NCBI GenBank assembly: GCA_013204025.1
Contig: JABMOW010000018.1
Location: 33,190 to 97,189, forward strand
Length of the DNA stretch: 64,000 nucleotides
Source: Fidelibacterota bacterium
GTDB lineage: Bacteria; Fidelibacterota; Marinisomatia; SCGC-AAA003-L08; JACNLC01
Direction: 5' to 3'
Position numbers and translations under genes: made by a program. Below are positions 17,462-27,160 of the stretch, one piece after another; the first letter of the stretch is position 1, and each line of letters opens with the position of its first letter. A model generated the notes under the pieces. The model had not been told where the DNA came from and did no database searches. It saw nothing but the letters and a program-made list of their open reading frames with translations.

Positions 17462-17685
17462 GTAAGAACTGATAAGAAGTGGGAAAGAGAGAAGCGATGC
17501 GGTTCGTTTCCAGAATATATTTGTACTCTGCTTAAATTCGAGTTTAATCAGTAAAATTTATCATTCTATACCACTCACTTTTCTAAATTATTCACCCGCA
17601 ATTTAAATTTGGATTTTCAGGTCTTTATTCTTGTATGGTGAAAACTGAACAGGATAAATTTGGCGTCTTGAAAATATATAATTAA

Positions 17686-18111
17686 GTGTATCAAAACTTC
17701 GCACCCATAATCATTTTCGTAACAATAGGGCTTCTTCTTGCAGGTGCTCTATTTATAGTTCAATCCCTAATTTCCCCGAAGTTTAATAAGGGAGGTGAGA
17801 AACTCGCCACCTATGAATGCGGGGAAGTTCCTGAGGGTTCCGCGTGGATCAAATTCAATATCCGATTTTACGTAATCGCGCTGGTATTTATCATTTTTGA
17901 TGTGGAAGTGATCTTCCTATATCCATGGGCGGTTGTGTATAAAAGCCTGGGTCTGGTCGCATTTGTAGAAATGATGATCTTCCTATTGATCCTCGTTGCA
18001 GGATTCGCATACGTTTGGGTGAAAGATGACCTAAACTGGGTGAAGTTGAGTGTGAAATACGGAAAAGGACGGTACTCCGAACTGGCTGCGAAAGAAGAAT
18101 CCTCACCATGA
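17686..18111 (+). CDS. nuoA: NADH-quinone oxidoreductase subunit A
   Basis: First gene of the complex I operon. This small membrane subunit (141 residues, three helices) helps form the quinone site at the junction of the arm and membrane domains. Recognised by [20 protein letters not shown], which carries the conserved Cys of the loop between helices 1 and 2, and by [20 protein letters not shown] in helix 2. The start codon is GTG at 17686. The 3' end overlaps nuoB by 4 nt, a sign of coupled translation. The operon has no nuoE, nuoF or nuoG between nuoD and nuoH. Confidence 0.95.
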   Translation: MYQNFAPIIIFVTIGLLLAGALFIVQSLISPKFNKGGEKLATYECGEVPEGSAWIKFNIRFYVIALVFIIFDVEVIFLYPWAVVYKSLGLVAFVEMMIFLLILVAGFAYVWVKDDLNWVKLSVKYGKGRYSELAAKEESSP

Positions 18112-18611
18112 AACTGACACTTCTAGAAAAATTCGATCAGGACAATATCATCATGGGCAAACTGGACGAGTTAATTAACTGGTCCCGGGCAAACTCACAA
18201 TGGTATTTTCAATTTGGACTAGCCTGTTGTGCGATTGAAATGATGGCAGCGGCTGCACCTCGCTATGACCTGGAACGGTTTGGTGCCATGCCCAGAGCTA
18301 CTCCCCGACAATCAGATGTAATGATTGTTGCGGGTACGGTCTCGTTGAAGATGGCGGAACGGGTAAAACGGCTCTATGAACAGATGGCGGACCCTAAATA
18401 CGTGATCTCTATGGGGAGCTGCTCAAATAGCGGTGGCCCATACTGGCAGTATGGCTATCATGTATTGAAAGGTGTCGATCAAATTATTCCCGTTGATATT
18501 TATATACCCGGCTGTCCTCCCAGACCGGAAGCGCTCGTTCAGGGGCTGCTTGAACTACGAGTAAAGATCCGAGAAGAAACACCGTTCCGGAAAACCACGG
18601 CAGCGGAATGA
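18108..18611 (+). CDS. nuoB: NADH-quinone oxidoreductase subunit B (N2 cluster)
   Basis: A 167-residue hydrophilic subunit that holds the terminal iron-sulfur cluster N2 and passes electrons to quinone. The four cluster ligands are visible: the tandem pair in [12 protein letters not shown], the Cys in [11 protein letters not shown], and that in [12 protein letters not shown]. Overlaps nuoA (ATGA). It is followed by a 54-bp AT-rich gap before nuoC, the longest break between the early genes. Length is normal for the family. Confidence 0.96.
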   Translation: MKLTLLEKFDQDNIIMGKLDELINWSRANSQWYFQFGLACCAIEMMAAAAPRYDLERFGAMPRATPRQSDVMIVAGTVSLKMAERVKRLYEQMADPKYVISMGSCSNSGGPYWQYGYHVLKGVDQIIPVDIYIPGCPPRPEALVQGLLELRVKIREETPFRKTTAAE

Positions 18612-18665
18612 TTATTTTTCTACTCCATCAATCAAAATTATTAATTTCAACCCATTATTAAGTCT

Positions 18666-19154
18666 ATGGATTTTGCAAATATTAAAAAAGTGCTTGACGT
18701 CAGATGTCCCGATTTAATCGATACGGATGGGGATCGTCCTTCCATTATGGTAAAACCGGAGAGTTGGGGAATCGTTTCCAACCTCCTGAAGACCGATCCC
18801 GACCTCACTTTTGACAGTCTCATGTGCCTCAGTGGATTTGATCTGGTAGAGGATGATCATCTGGGCGTCGCCTATCATTTCTATTCCATGGACAAACGCC
18901 ATGATTTAGAAGTCATCATTCGAACCCCGAAGGAGAATCCCAGTATACCGTCCATTGCCAATATCTGGCGTGCAGCAGACTGGCATGAGCGGGAAGCGTA
19001 TGATATGTATGGAATCATCTTCGAGGGACATCCGGATTTAAAACGAATACTTCTACCTGACGACTGGGAGGGATTCCCACTTCGAAAGGACTATGTCCAG
19101 GCAGACACCTACCAGGGCATCATCATTAAAAAAGATAAGACGTATTGGAAATGA
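18666..19154 (+). CDS. nuoC: NADH-quinone oxidoreductase subunit C
   Basis: A 162-residue peripheral-arm subunit (30-kDa family) that binds against NuoD. Recognised by the C-terminal signature [20 protein letters not shown] followed by [18 protein letters not shown]. It is a separate gene here, not fused to nuoD as in enterobacteria. Its 3' end overlaps the nuoD start by 10 nt, implying coupled expression. Confidence 0.95.
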   Translation: MDFANIKKVLDVRCPDLIDTDGDRPSIMVKPESWGIVSNLLKTDPDLTFDSLMCLSGFDLVEDDHLGVAYHFYSMDKRHDLEVIIRTPKENPSIPSIANIWRAADWHEREAYDMYGIIFEGHPDLKRILLPDDWEGFPLRKDYVQADTYQGIIIKKDKTYWK

Positions 19155-20293
19155 GTACGAAACCGCATATTGATCAAAGTCTGGTAAAAACCGAAGAGAT
19201 GGTGTTGAACATGGGTCCACAGCATCCCAGCACTCATGGTGTCTTGCGGTTGAAAATTCATACCGATGGTGAGGTCGTCAGTAAAATAGAACCTATTATC
19301 GGATATCTCCATCGGTGTTTCGAGAAACATTGCGAGCATCTTGGATATGAGCAGATCGTCCCGTTTACAGATCGATGTGATTACATTGCTTCTATGCACA
19401 TGAATCACGGGTACGCCTTGGCGATGGAACGACTCATGGGTATTGAGGTGCCACCCCGCGTGGAATACATTCGGGTGATCGTTGGTGAACTACAGAGAAT
19501 CGCCAGCCATTTGGTTGCACTGGGAACGTTCGGGCTGGATATCGGTGCGATAACACCGTTTACATGGATGATCCGTGACAGAGAGAGAATACTGGATTTA
19601 TTCGAAAATCTGTGTGGCGCTCGATTACTTTACAATTATATCTGGGTGGGTGGTGTTTCTCATGACCTGCCTGAAAAATTCATCCGACGAACCAAAGAAT
19701 TTATCGACTATTTCACGCCACAGATGGATGAATTTGACCAACTTCTCACTTTTAATAAAATATTTATCGAACGAACTGCAGATGTGGGGATTTTACCTCC
19801 CGATGTTGCTATTAACTATGGTGTGACAGGTCCCAGCCTTCGAGGGTCTGGTGTGAAATGGGATTTACGAAAAGACGAAGCATACTCTGCGTATCCTGAA
19901 CTGGAATTTGACGTCCCTGTAGGTACCGGAAAAATGGGTAGTGTTGGGGATTGTTGGGATCGATACTGGGTACGAATGTTAGAAATGCGCGAAAGTGTCC
20001 GGATTATCGACCAGGCATTAAAATCCATTCCCGATGGTGATGTACGTGCCGCTGTTCCTAAGAAAGTTCGCCCACCGAAAGGCTCTGTTTATAGCCGATT
20101 TGAGACGGCTAGAGGCGAAATCGGGTATTACATTATCAGCGATGGTAAGAATATTCCTGTCCGTTTGAAGATGCGGTCTCCGGCGTTTTGTAATTTATCC
20201 GTCATCAGTGAGATTGCTGAAGGCTGGATGATCTCCGATCTTATTGCAATTCTGGGCAGTCTGGATATTGTATTGGGAGAAATTGACCGATGA
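19145..20293 (+). CDS. nuoD: NADH-quinone oxidoreductase subunit D (49-kDa family)
   Basis: A 382-residue subunit whose fold derives from the NiFe-hydrogenase large subunit and which forms the quinone cavity with NuoB. Diagnostic stretches are [20 protein letters not shown] (about residues 23-42), [15 protein letters not shown], and [16 protein letters not shown]. The C-terminus ends [14 protein letters not shown], which matches the conserved LDIVLGEVDR ending. The gene overlaps nuoC upstream and nuoH downstream (ATGA). Confidence 0.96.
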   Translation: MEMSTKPHIDQSLVKTEEMVLNMGPQHPSTHGVLRLKIHTDGEVVSKIEPIIGYLHRCFEKHCEHLGYEQIVPFTDRCDYIASMHMNHGYALAMERLMGIEVPPRVEYIRVIVGELQRIASHLVALGTFGLDIGAITPFTWMIRDRERILDLFENLCGARLLYNYIWVGGVSHDLPEKFIRRTKEFIDYFTPQMDEFDQLLTFNKIFIERTADVGILPPDVAINYGVTGPSLRGSGVKWDLRKDEAYSAYPELEFDVPVGTGKMGSVGDCWDRYWVRMLEMRESVRIIDQALKSIPDGDVRAAVPKKVRPPKGSVYSRFETARGEIGYYIISDGKNIPVRLKMRSPAFCNLSVISEIAEGWMISDLIAILGSLDIVLGEIDR

Positions 20294-21363
20294 ACGGAAT
20301 TTGGGCATCTACTCTTGATATACTCACCTCGTATGGCTCGATGATCTCACTTGCCGGTGTAGGCATATTTCTAATAATGGCAGTGAACGCATTAGTCGCT
20401 GTGTATTTTGAACGCAAAGTTTCGGCATTCATGCAAGACCGACTCGGTCCCATGGAAGTGGGGATTTTCGGATTCAAAGGCGGAAAGAAATTCTGGGGTG
20501 GTATTGGACAAACTATTGCTGATACGGTAAAATTACTCACCAAAGAAGATATCCTCCCTGACAGCGCAGATAAAAAACTCATGATCCTGGCGCCATTTAT
20601 TATTTTCATCGGTGCATTTGTCACATTTATCGGCGTTCCTTTCTCGTCTGTCCTGTTAGTATCAAATTTTAACATCGGGATATTCTACATCATCGCCATG
20701 AGTTCGGTGGGGGTGGTTGGGATCATTTTAGCGGGATGGGCTTCCAATAATAAATGGTCGCTGTACGGTTCTCTACGGTCTGCGGCACAGATCATTAGCT
20801 ATGAAATTCCGGCGGGTTTGTCTCTGATTTTAGTGGTTTTGGTTGCAGGTAGTCTGAACATCCACGACATCGTGGGGTGGCAAGCAGATCATCGTTGGTT
20901 TATATTCCACTCACCTATGGCATTTTTGGCATTTTTCGTCTATTTTATATCTGGTGTTGCCGAAACCAATCGAACCCCTTTCGATATCCCTGAAGCGGAG
21001 TCCGAATTGGTTGCGGGATGGATGACTGAATATTCCGGATTTCGATGGGCGCTGTTTTTTCTGAGTGAATACGCCAACATGCTCATCGTTTGTATTTTGA
21101 CGGCTGTTGTGTTTTTAGGCGGATGGCTCTCTCCAATGGCGATGTTTAATATTTTCCCTGAATCCTGGCTTATCTTTGATGGGATATGGTGGGGCGCATT
21201 CTGGATCATGTTTAAGGCCATCTTTCTCATTTTTGTGATGATGTGGTTCCGCTGGACATTCCCAAGGCTTCGTGTCGATCAGCTTATGTATCTATGTTGG
21301 AAAGTTCTCATTCCGTTTGCATTAGTGAATCTGGTACTTGTGAGTATTTGGGAGCTGCTATGA
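20290..21363 (+). CDS. nuoH: NADH-quinone oxidoreductase subunit H
   Basis: A 357-residue membrane subunit with about eight helices, linking the peripheral arm to the proton-pumping arm. Family motifs: [20 protein letters not shown] (about residues 40-59), [35 protein letters not shown] with the conserved acidic loop, and a final [20 protein letters not shown]. Directly follows nuoD and overlaps nuoI by 4 nt. The missing nuoG between nuoD and nuoH is characteristic of 11-subunit complexes. Confidence 0.96.
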   Translation: MNGIWASTLDILTSYGSMISLAGVGIFLIMAVNALVAVYFERKVSAFMQDRLGPMEVGIFGFKGGKKFWGGIGQTIADTVKLLTKEDILPDSADKKLMILAPFIIFIGAFVTFIGVPFSSVLLVSNFNIGIFYIIAMSSVGVVGIILAGWASNNKWSLYGSLRSAAQIISYEIPAGLSLILVVLVAGSLNIHDIVGWQADHRWFIFHSPMAFLAFFVYFISGVAETNRTPFDIPEAESELVAGWMTEYSGFRWALFFLSEYANMLIVCILTAVVFLGGWLSPMAMFNIFPESWLIFDGIWWGAFWIMFKAIFLIFVMMWFRWTFPRLRVDQLMYLCWKVLIPFALVNLVLVSIWELL

Positions 21364-22682
21364 GCGAATATTTTGCAAATATCTTTTACGGCTTGAAATC
21401 ATTCGCTGAAGGACTACAACTGACTATGCGCCACTTCCGTAATCGGAAGGATCTGGTAGCAACGCTGCAATATCCACACGAAAAGTGGCCCATTGAAGAT
21501 CGCCATATCGGATTCCCATTAGAAGAATACAATATCATCCGTTCACGCCTGAACGTAGACATCGATGACTGCATCGGTTGCCTTCAGTGCGAACGAGCCT
21601 GTCCGGTAGACTGTATCAAGATTGAAACCATCAAACCGCCAAAAGGGAGTGATTTCGATTGCGGCATCACATCCAATGGAACGAAGATGAAAATGCTGGT
21701 AGCAAGATTTTCTATCGATATGACAGAGTGCATGTTCTGCAATCTGTGCACCTTCCCGTGTCCGGAAGATTGTATTTATATGGTAGGTGGACCCAATTCT
21801 TCAAAACATGAAATTGAATACGAATACGCCAGCCGTGATCGTGAATCTCTAATCTTTCAATTTGCGAATCCATCTGAAAGTGATGTTCTTGCTGTCGGTG
21901 GAGAGAATTACCTCCGCGCAAAAGCAGGGTTGCCACCACTCGCACCGGAAGTCCCAGTAAAACCCGTTGAGACTGTTTCCACGGCTACTGAAAAACCGAC
22001 ACCAACCGCAGGTGAACCAGATGTAAAAGTCCTGAACGGTATTACCGATCGGATGGTTCGTGCTACGGCAAAAAAAGCCTTTATGGCTGCTGCTCGTGGA
22101 GGCAGTGATCTGGCAGCGATCGCCAAATCTATCCAAGCTGCGCTGGAAGAAGCCGGTAAGTTTACAGATGAAGCCAAAGCGGTTCTGGATTCTCTGGCAG
22201 TGACGCAGACACCAACACCTGTCACTGTGAATGAGGTTTCTTCTGAAGCTAAACCAGACATTAAAACATTGAATGTGCTTGAAGATAAAATGGTGCGTGG
22301 AATGGCGAAGAAAATTTTCATGGCTGAAAGCCGTGGTGGGAAGTCTGCATCAGAGATGGTTGATGCTATCCTGGCCGGATTAAAGGAGGCAGATAAACTG
22401 ACCCCTGAAACGGAAGCCGTCGTTCGTCAACTGGCCCCAGAAGTACCTGTATCCACGCCGAAACCATCTGCACCGGTTACTGATTTTAATGTGAAGGTAC
22501 TAAACGGGATCGAAGACCGTATGACTCGCGGATTGGCGAAAAAAGCATTCATGGCTGCACAGCGTGAAGGTAAATCTGCAAGTGAGATCATTCAAACTGT
22601 TCAGACAGCATTATCCGAAGCGGATAAACTAACTGACGATGTGAAAACACTATTATTATCCATTGGAGGAGATAAGGCATGA
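21360..22682 (+). CDS. nuoI: NADH-quinone oxidoreductase subunit I with a three-repeat C-terminal extension
   Basis: The first 200 residues or so are a normal NuoI with two 4Fe-4S motifs, CIGCLQCERACPVDC (about 71-85) and CMFCNLCTFPCPEDC (about 124-138), which carry electrons towards N2. Unusually, the protein goes on to 440 residues. After a Pro/Thr-rich linker, three related segments start at about residues 220, 299 and 376. Each reads like VKVLNGI.DRM.R..AKKAFMA, then a helix ending LEEA.K or LSEADK, and they are joined by further Pro/Thr linkers. NuoI is normally 160-220 residues. I do not recognise the repeat. The start at 21360 overlaps the nuoH stop; an ORF start at 21243 lies inside nuoH. 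Confidence 0.92.
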   Translation: MSEYFANIFYGLKSFAEGLQLTMRHFRNRKDLVATLQYPHEKWPIEDRHIGFPLEEYNIIRSRLNVDIDDCIGCLQCERACPVDCIKIETIKPPKGSDFDCGITSNGTKMKMLVARFSIDMTECMFCNLCTFPCPEDCIYMVGGPNSSKHEIEYEYASRDRESLIFQFANPSESDVLAVGGENYLRAKAGLPPLAPEVPVKPVETVSTATEKPTPTAGEPDVKVLNGITDRMVRATAKKAFMAAARGGSDLAAIAKSIQAALEEAGKFTDEAKAVLDSLAVTQTPTPVTVNEVSSEAKPDIKTLNVLEDKMVRGMAKKIFMAESRGGKSASEMVDAILAGLKEADKLTPETEAVVRQLAPEVPVSTPKPSAPVTDFNVKVLNGIEDRMTRGLAKKAFMAAQREGKSASEIIQTVQTALSEADKLTDDVKTLLLSIGGDKA

Positions 22683-23170
22683 GTGAAGTATTTTTCATCC
22701 TGATTGCCGCAATCACCATCGCTTCCGCCATTTGGGTGGTTTTTTCGAGTAACCTGATTTATTCAGCGGTGGCACTGCTCTTCACACTTTTTGGTGTGGC
22801 TGGTCTCTACGTCTTTTTATATGCCGACTTTATTGCAGCCACGCAGGTAGTCGTCTATGTGGGCGGTATTCTTGTGCTGATCATATTTGGAGTGATGCTC
22901 ACAAACAAAATTGCTGATAACCGGATTTCTCATTCCAGTCGGCCCAGATTCATGGCTGGTGTTATTAGTTTCTTTATCTTCGTGTTGGTCATGACCGTGA
23001 TTTTTACAACCACATGGCATACAGGCGAGGAGCAGATAGCCACAGCCACTGTAAATACCATTGGGGAAATGATTCTTACCACCTATCTGTTACCCTTTGA
23101 AGTCGCCTCTCTGGTTTTACTGGCAGCGCTCATGGGATCTGCGTTATTGTCGAGGAAAAAACATGGATAA
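22679..23170 (+). CDS. nuoJ: NADH-quinone oxidoreductase subunit J
   Basis: A 163-residue membrane subunit with five helices. It contains SNLIYSAVALLFTLFGVAGL and the pi-bulge helix region ADFIAATQVVVYVGGILVLI, both typical of NuoJ/ND6, and a C-terminal LPFEVASLVLLAALMGSALL. ATGA overlap with nuoI and an 8-nt overlap with nuoK show tight coupling. Confidence 0.95.
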   Translation: MSEVFFILIAAITIASAIWVVFSSNLIYSAVALLFTLFGVAGLYVFLYADFIAATQVVVYVGGILVLIIFGVMLTNKIADNRISHSSRPRFMAGVISFFIFVLVMTVIFTTTWHTGEEQIATATVNTIGEMILTTYLLPFEVASLVLLAALMGSALLSRKKHG

Positions 23171-23471
23171 TCTCACTTCATACCTGGTCATCAGCGGAAT
23201 TTTATTTTCGTTGGGAATTTTCGGTGTGATGACCCGCAGGAACGGTGTTGCGATCCTCATGGGTATCGAACTGATCCTGAATTCTGCAAGTCTAAATTTC
23301 GTGGCGTTTAATCGTTTCGGAGGCATGCATCGTCTGGATGGCCATGTCTTCAGTATTTTTATCATTGTCCTGGCAGCCGCCGAAGCAGCTGTCGCGCTGG
23401 CTATCATTATCAACTTATTCAAAAACCTGGAGACCGTAAATGTTGACCAGGCAGACAGCATGAAAGGATAA
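23163..23471 (+). CDS. nuoK: NADH-quinone oxidoreductase subunit K
   Basis: A 102-residue subunit with three helices, related to MrpC. The conserved membrane Glu residues are present in VAILMGIELILNSASLNFVA and in the helix IIVLAAAEAAVALAIIINLF, which form part of the proton path. The start was set at the ATG at 23163, which overlaps the nuoJ end and begins the family N-terminus. The frame extends upstream to 23097 only inside nuoJ. Confidence 0.95.
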   Translation: MDNLTSYLVISGILFSLGIFGVMTRRNGVAILMGIELILNSASLNFVAFNRFGGMHRLDGHVFSIFIIVLAAAEAAVALAIIINLFKNLETVNVDQADSMKG

Positions 23472-23473
23472 AT

Positions 23474-25528
23474 GTGAATCCGCCTATCATTTTTGCATTA
23501 TCCATATTATTCTTACCTCTGGTATCGTTTATTTTCCAGATTTTCATCGGATGGCGTATCGGCCGTTCTGCCCATTGGGTATCGCTTATTTGTTTAGGCG
23601 GTGTACTCGCATTATCGTTGAGCTTTTTCGCTAATGCCTTCCTTATTGAAGGATATCCTATCTTGGAGGAATCCGTTACGTGGTTTTCTACAGGTGAGTT
23701 TACCATTGCTATGGGATTCAACATTGACCGGGTAGCTGCTATCATGCTGGTGGTGGTATCGCTGATTTCTTTTCTGGTCCATGTGTACTCGACTGAATAT
23801 TTAAAAGGGGATCCGCGGTACAACCGATATTTTGGTTATCTGGGTCTTTTCACATTTTCCATGAACGGAATCGTTCTGGCAGACAATCTGGTAATGATGT
23901 ACGTTTTCTGGGAGTTGGTGGGCTTGAGCTCTTACCTCCTCATCGGGTTTTGGTTCGAAAAGCCGTCTGCCGCAGATGCGGGAAAAAAGGCATTCCTTAC
24001 CAATCGGGTAGGAGACATCGGTATGTTTATCGGTATCATGATCTTGTTCTTCCTGTTTGGTACCGTTAATATTGAAGATATCGCTTACGAAGTGAGCCTG
24101 GGGATGGCTGATGGTTACATGTCATTGTTAACCGCAGCCGGTATTCTGGTTTTCATGGGCGCAGTGGGGAAATCTGCACAGTTTCCGCTTCACATCTGGC
24201 TACCCGATGCGATGGAAGGTCCCACTCCGGTGAGTGCGCTTATCCATGCGGCGACGATGGTTGCAGCCGGTGTTTACATGGTAGTCCGAATATTTGCATT
24301 CCTTACGCCAACGGCATTGCAGTTCATTGCGGTGGTGGGGGCTGTAACCGCACTGATGGCAGCGATTATTGCCATCACACAAAATGATATCAAACGGGTA
24401 TTGGCATACTCAACGGTGAGTCAATTGGGGTACATGATCATGGCTCTGGGGGTGGGTGCATATCAGGCGGGGTTCTTTCACTTAACGACTCACGCCATGT
24501 TCAAAGCATGTTTGTTTTTGGCAAGCGGATCTGTCATCCATGCCATGCACCATGCGCTGCATCACAAAGGCGATCATGACACTGATCCGCAGGATATGCG
24601 AAATATGGGGGGGTTGAAGTCCAAATTACCTGTCACCTACTGGACTATGCTCATCGCCACACTGGCGCTATCCGGTGTGCCGTTATTTTCAGGATTTCTA
24701 TCTAAAGATGCAATTCTCGCAGGGACATTAGCCTATTATCACGCCCATCATGGATGGACAATCTTTCTACCCATCGCTGGTTTTGGAGCTGCTGTCATCA
24801 CTGCATTTTACATGTTCAGACTAATCTTTATGACATTTCATGGTGAACCTGCCAAACCGGATGTTCATGCCCATGTTCATGAGAATCCACTGCCAATGAC
24901 CGCACCATTAGTGGTCCTGGCTTTTCTGAGTATCGCCATTGTATTCACGCTACCGGGATTAAATCCGATCGTCAATCATGGATGGTTTACCCATCTGGTG
25001 ACCACAGGTGAAAATTATGCCGGATTAGTGATGGAAGAAACGGTAGAGGGTATCCATCATGCCCATAACGCTGCCATGACCATTTCTCTGATTGTGGCGA
25101 CGCTGGGTATTCTTTTTGCCACCTTCGTTTACTACTTGAAAAAAGTGGATGCAGGCAAGTTGGCAAAAATGATGAACCGGGTGGGATTGTACAATCTGTC
25201 TTTCAATAAATTTTATATCGATGAAATTTACGAAGCGGTTCTCTATAAACCCTTTTTCTGGTGGTGCAATGTGTTCTCCAAAATCGACTGGGATTACTAC
25301 GACCAGAAGTTTATCGATGGTTGGGGCTGGGTCACGATGAAAATATCCGAAGCATCTGGATATTCAGATTACAACTGGCTGGATCAGAAAGTCGTGGACG
25401 GATTTGGAAAACTGACACAGTATTTCAGCAAAGAATTAAAACAAACACAGTCGGGTGTCATCCAGAATTATGTTATGGGTGGCGTCTTTGGGCTATTAAT
25501 TATTCTGATCATTTTTCAATCGATATGA
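23474..25528 (+). CDS. nuoL: NADH-quinone oxidoreductase subunit L
   Basis: A 684-residue antiporter-like proton-pumping subunit at the tip of the membrane arm. It carries the conserved YVFWELVGLSSYLLIGFWFE (about residues 141-160, helix-5 Glu), KSAQFPLHIWLPDAMEGPTP (key Lys) and GLSKD-like SGFLSKDAILAG. A His-rich segment (HAMHHALHHKGDHDT) at about 358 lies in a loop. The extended C-terminus, with the long lateral helix and final membrane anchor (GGVFGLLIILIIF), is intact. Start codon GTG at 23474, just after nuoK. Confidence 0.95.
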   Translation: MNPPIIFALSILFLPLVSFIFQIFIGWRIGRSAHWVSLICLGGVLALSLSFFANAFLIEGYPILEESVTWFSTGEFTIAMGFNIDRVAAIMLVVVSLISFLVHVYSTEYLKGDPRYNRYFGYLGLFTFSMNGIVLADNLVMMYVFWELVGLSSYLLIGFWFEKPSAADAGKKAFLTNRVGDIGMFIGIMILFFLFGTVNIEDIAYEVSLGMADGYMSLLTAAGILVFMGAVGKSAQFPLHIWLPDAMEGPTPVSALIHAATMVAAGVYMVVRIFAFLTPTALQFIAVVGAVTALMAAIIAITQNDIKRVLAYSTVSQLGYMIMALGVGAYQAGFFHLTTHAMFKACLFLASGSVIHAMHHALHHKGDHDTDPQDMRNMGGLKSKLPVTYWTMLIATLALSGVPLFSGFLSKDAILAGTLAYYHAHHGWTIFLPIAGFGAAVITAFYMFRLIFMTFHGEPAKPDVHAHVHENPLPMTAPLVVLAFLSIAIVFTLPGLNPIVNHGWFTHLVTTGENYAGLVMEETVEGIHHAHNAAMTISLIVATLGILFATFVYYLKKVDAGKLAKMMNRVGLYNLSFNKFYIDEIYEAVLYKPFFWWCNVFSKIDWDYYDQKFIDGWGWVTMKISEASGYSDYNWLDQKVVDGFGKLTQYFSKELKQTQSGVIQNYVMGGVFGLLIILIIFQSI

Positions 25529-25560
25529 TTGACAAATAAGGAAATAGAAGTAGGATACTT

Positions 25561-27159
25561 ATGAGTTCACATATACTTTCATGGTTAGTGTTTATTCCCA
25601 TCATTGGAGCGTTGGTATCAATCGTTTATCAGCAAGCTGCCAAGGTGAAGGGACTGGATGCCGAGGTTGTTGCAGGCACCCATAAATGGATTGCTGCCGT
25701 TGCTACCGGTATTCAATTGCTGTTCGCCGTGTGGTTGTACACGATGTACGATCCCGCTGGTGGTATTCAGTTTCAGGAAAAATTTTCGTGGATCCCTCAA
25801 TTCAACATTGATTATTTCCTGGGTGCAGACGGTTTGAGTATGCCCATGATCCTGTTGACAGCGTTATTATCATTTATCGGCGTGGTATCAAGTTGGAAGA
25901 TTAAAAAATCGCCTTTCGGATATTTTGCCATGTTCCTGCTATTGGACACTGGAATGATGGGCGTTTTTGTTTCATTGGACTTCTTCCTGTTTTATATTTT
26001 CTGGGAAGTGATGCTCCTGCCCATGTATTTCCTCATCGGGATATGGGGAGGACCGCAACGTCAGTATGCCGCTATTAAATTCTTTTTATACACATTGTTC
26101 GGTTCCGTTTTCATGCTACTAGCGATGTTGGGACTTTATTTCTACGCCGACCCGCATACGTTTAATCTGATCGCCCTGATCCAATCTGCTTCATCGATTG
26201 ATGCAACGATCTGGGGGATAAATGTTCAAGTACTCATCTGGGTAGCGTTGTTTATCGGATTTGCCATCAAAGTACCGATTGTCCCGTTCCACACTTGGTT
26301 ACCACTGGCACACGTTGAAGCACCCACGGCCATATCGGTCATACTTGCTGGTGTACTTTTGAAGATGGGGACGTATGGACTCCTCCGAATCAATTATCCA
26401 TTATTCCCGGAACTGGTGTACTGGTTTGCCACCTTCCTTGCGGTATTGGGTGTGATCAATATTATCTGGGGCGCATTGAATGCCATTGCCCAGGTGGATT
26501 TGAAAAAGATGGTGGCGTACTCCTCTGTGAGTCACATGGGATATGTACTTTTAGGGATGGCGGCACTGATCTCTGAAAGTCCTGCCGGTGCACAAGCGGG
26601 GATCAACGGTGCGTTGATGCAGATGTTCAATCACGGTACCATTACGGCAATGCTCTTTTTACTGGTGGGTGTCCTCTACGATCAAGCCCATCATCGTTAT
26701 ATTTTTTACCCGAAGGATTATCATGATCCTAAACTTGCGGGTCAACCGGGATTTGGCGGACTCGGTGCAAAATTGCCCATCTATTCTGCTTTTGTTGCCT
26801 TCGCATTCTTTGCAGGGTTGGGACTTCCAGCTCTATCCGGGTTTATCAGTGAAGTGATGTGTTTTATCGGTGGATTCAGTGTTTTCAGAACGCTGACAAT
26901 CATCGGTACGCTGGGTATTCTGCTGAACGCCATTTATTTCCTCCGTGCGTATCGTTATGTTTTCATGGGGCCACTCAATGAAAAGTATGCCGGGTTGAAG
27001 GACATGACAGGAAGAGAAATGTTTACGCTTATCCCATTGGGTATTTTGGTGTTGCTATTTGGTGTATATCCGGCACCATTGCTGGACATGATCGCACCCA
27101 CCATGAATGCACTTGTGGATCTGATCCATTCAGCCGGTTCAATAATGGGGATCCAGTAA
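25561..27159 (+). CDS. nuoM: NADH-quinone oxidoreductase subunit M
   Basis: A 532-residue antiporter-like pump subunit. Markers are FLFYIFWEVMLLPMYFLIGI (helix-5 Glu) at about residues 141-160, IGFAIKVPIVPFHTWLPLAH (Lys and trans-membrane His) at about 237-256, and KKMVAYSSVSHMGYVLLG at about 318-335. It sits 32 nt after nuoL and ends one base before the nuoN GTG. Confidence 0.95.
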   Translation: MSSHILSWLVFIPIIGALVSIVYQQAAKVKGLDAEVVAGTHKWIAAVATGIQLLFAVWLYTMYDPAGGIQFQEKFSWIPQFNIDYFLGADGLSMPMILLTALLSFIGVVSSWKIKKSPFGYFAMFLLLDTGMMGVFVSLDFFLFYIFWEVMLLPMYFLIGIWGGPQRQYAAIKFFLYTLFGSVFMLLAMLGLYFYADPHTFNLIALIQSASSIDATIWGINVQVLIWVALFIGFAIKVPIVPFHTWLPLAHVEAPTAISVILAGVLLKMGTYGLLRINYPLFPELVYWFATFLAVLGVINIIWGALNAIAQVDLKKMVAYSSVSHMGYVLLGMAALISESPAGAQAGINGALMQMFNHGTITAMLFLLVGVLYDQAHHRYIFYPKDYHDPKLAGQPGFGGLGAKLPIYSAFVAFAFFAGLGLPALSGFISEVMCFIGGFSVFRTLTIIGTLGILLNAIYFLRAYRYVFMGPLNEKYAGLKDMTGREMFTLIPLGILVLLFGVYPAPLLDMIAPTMNALVDLIHSAGSIMGIQ

Positions 27160-27160
27160 C

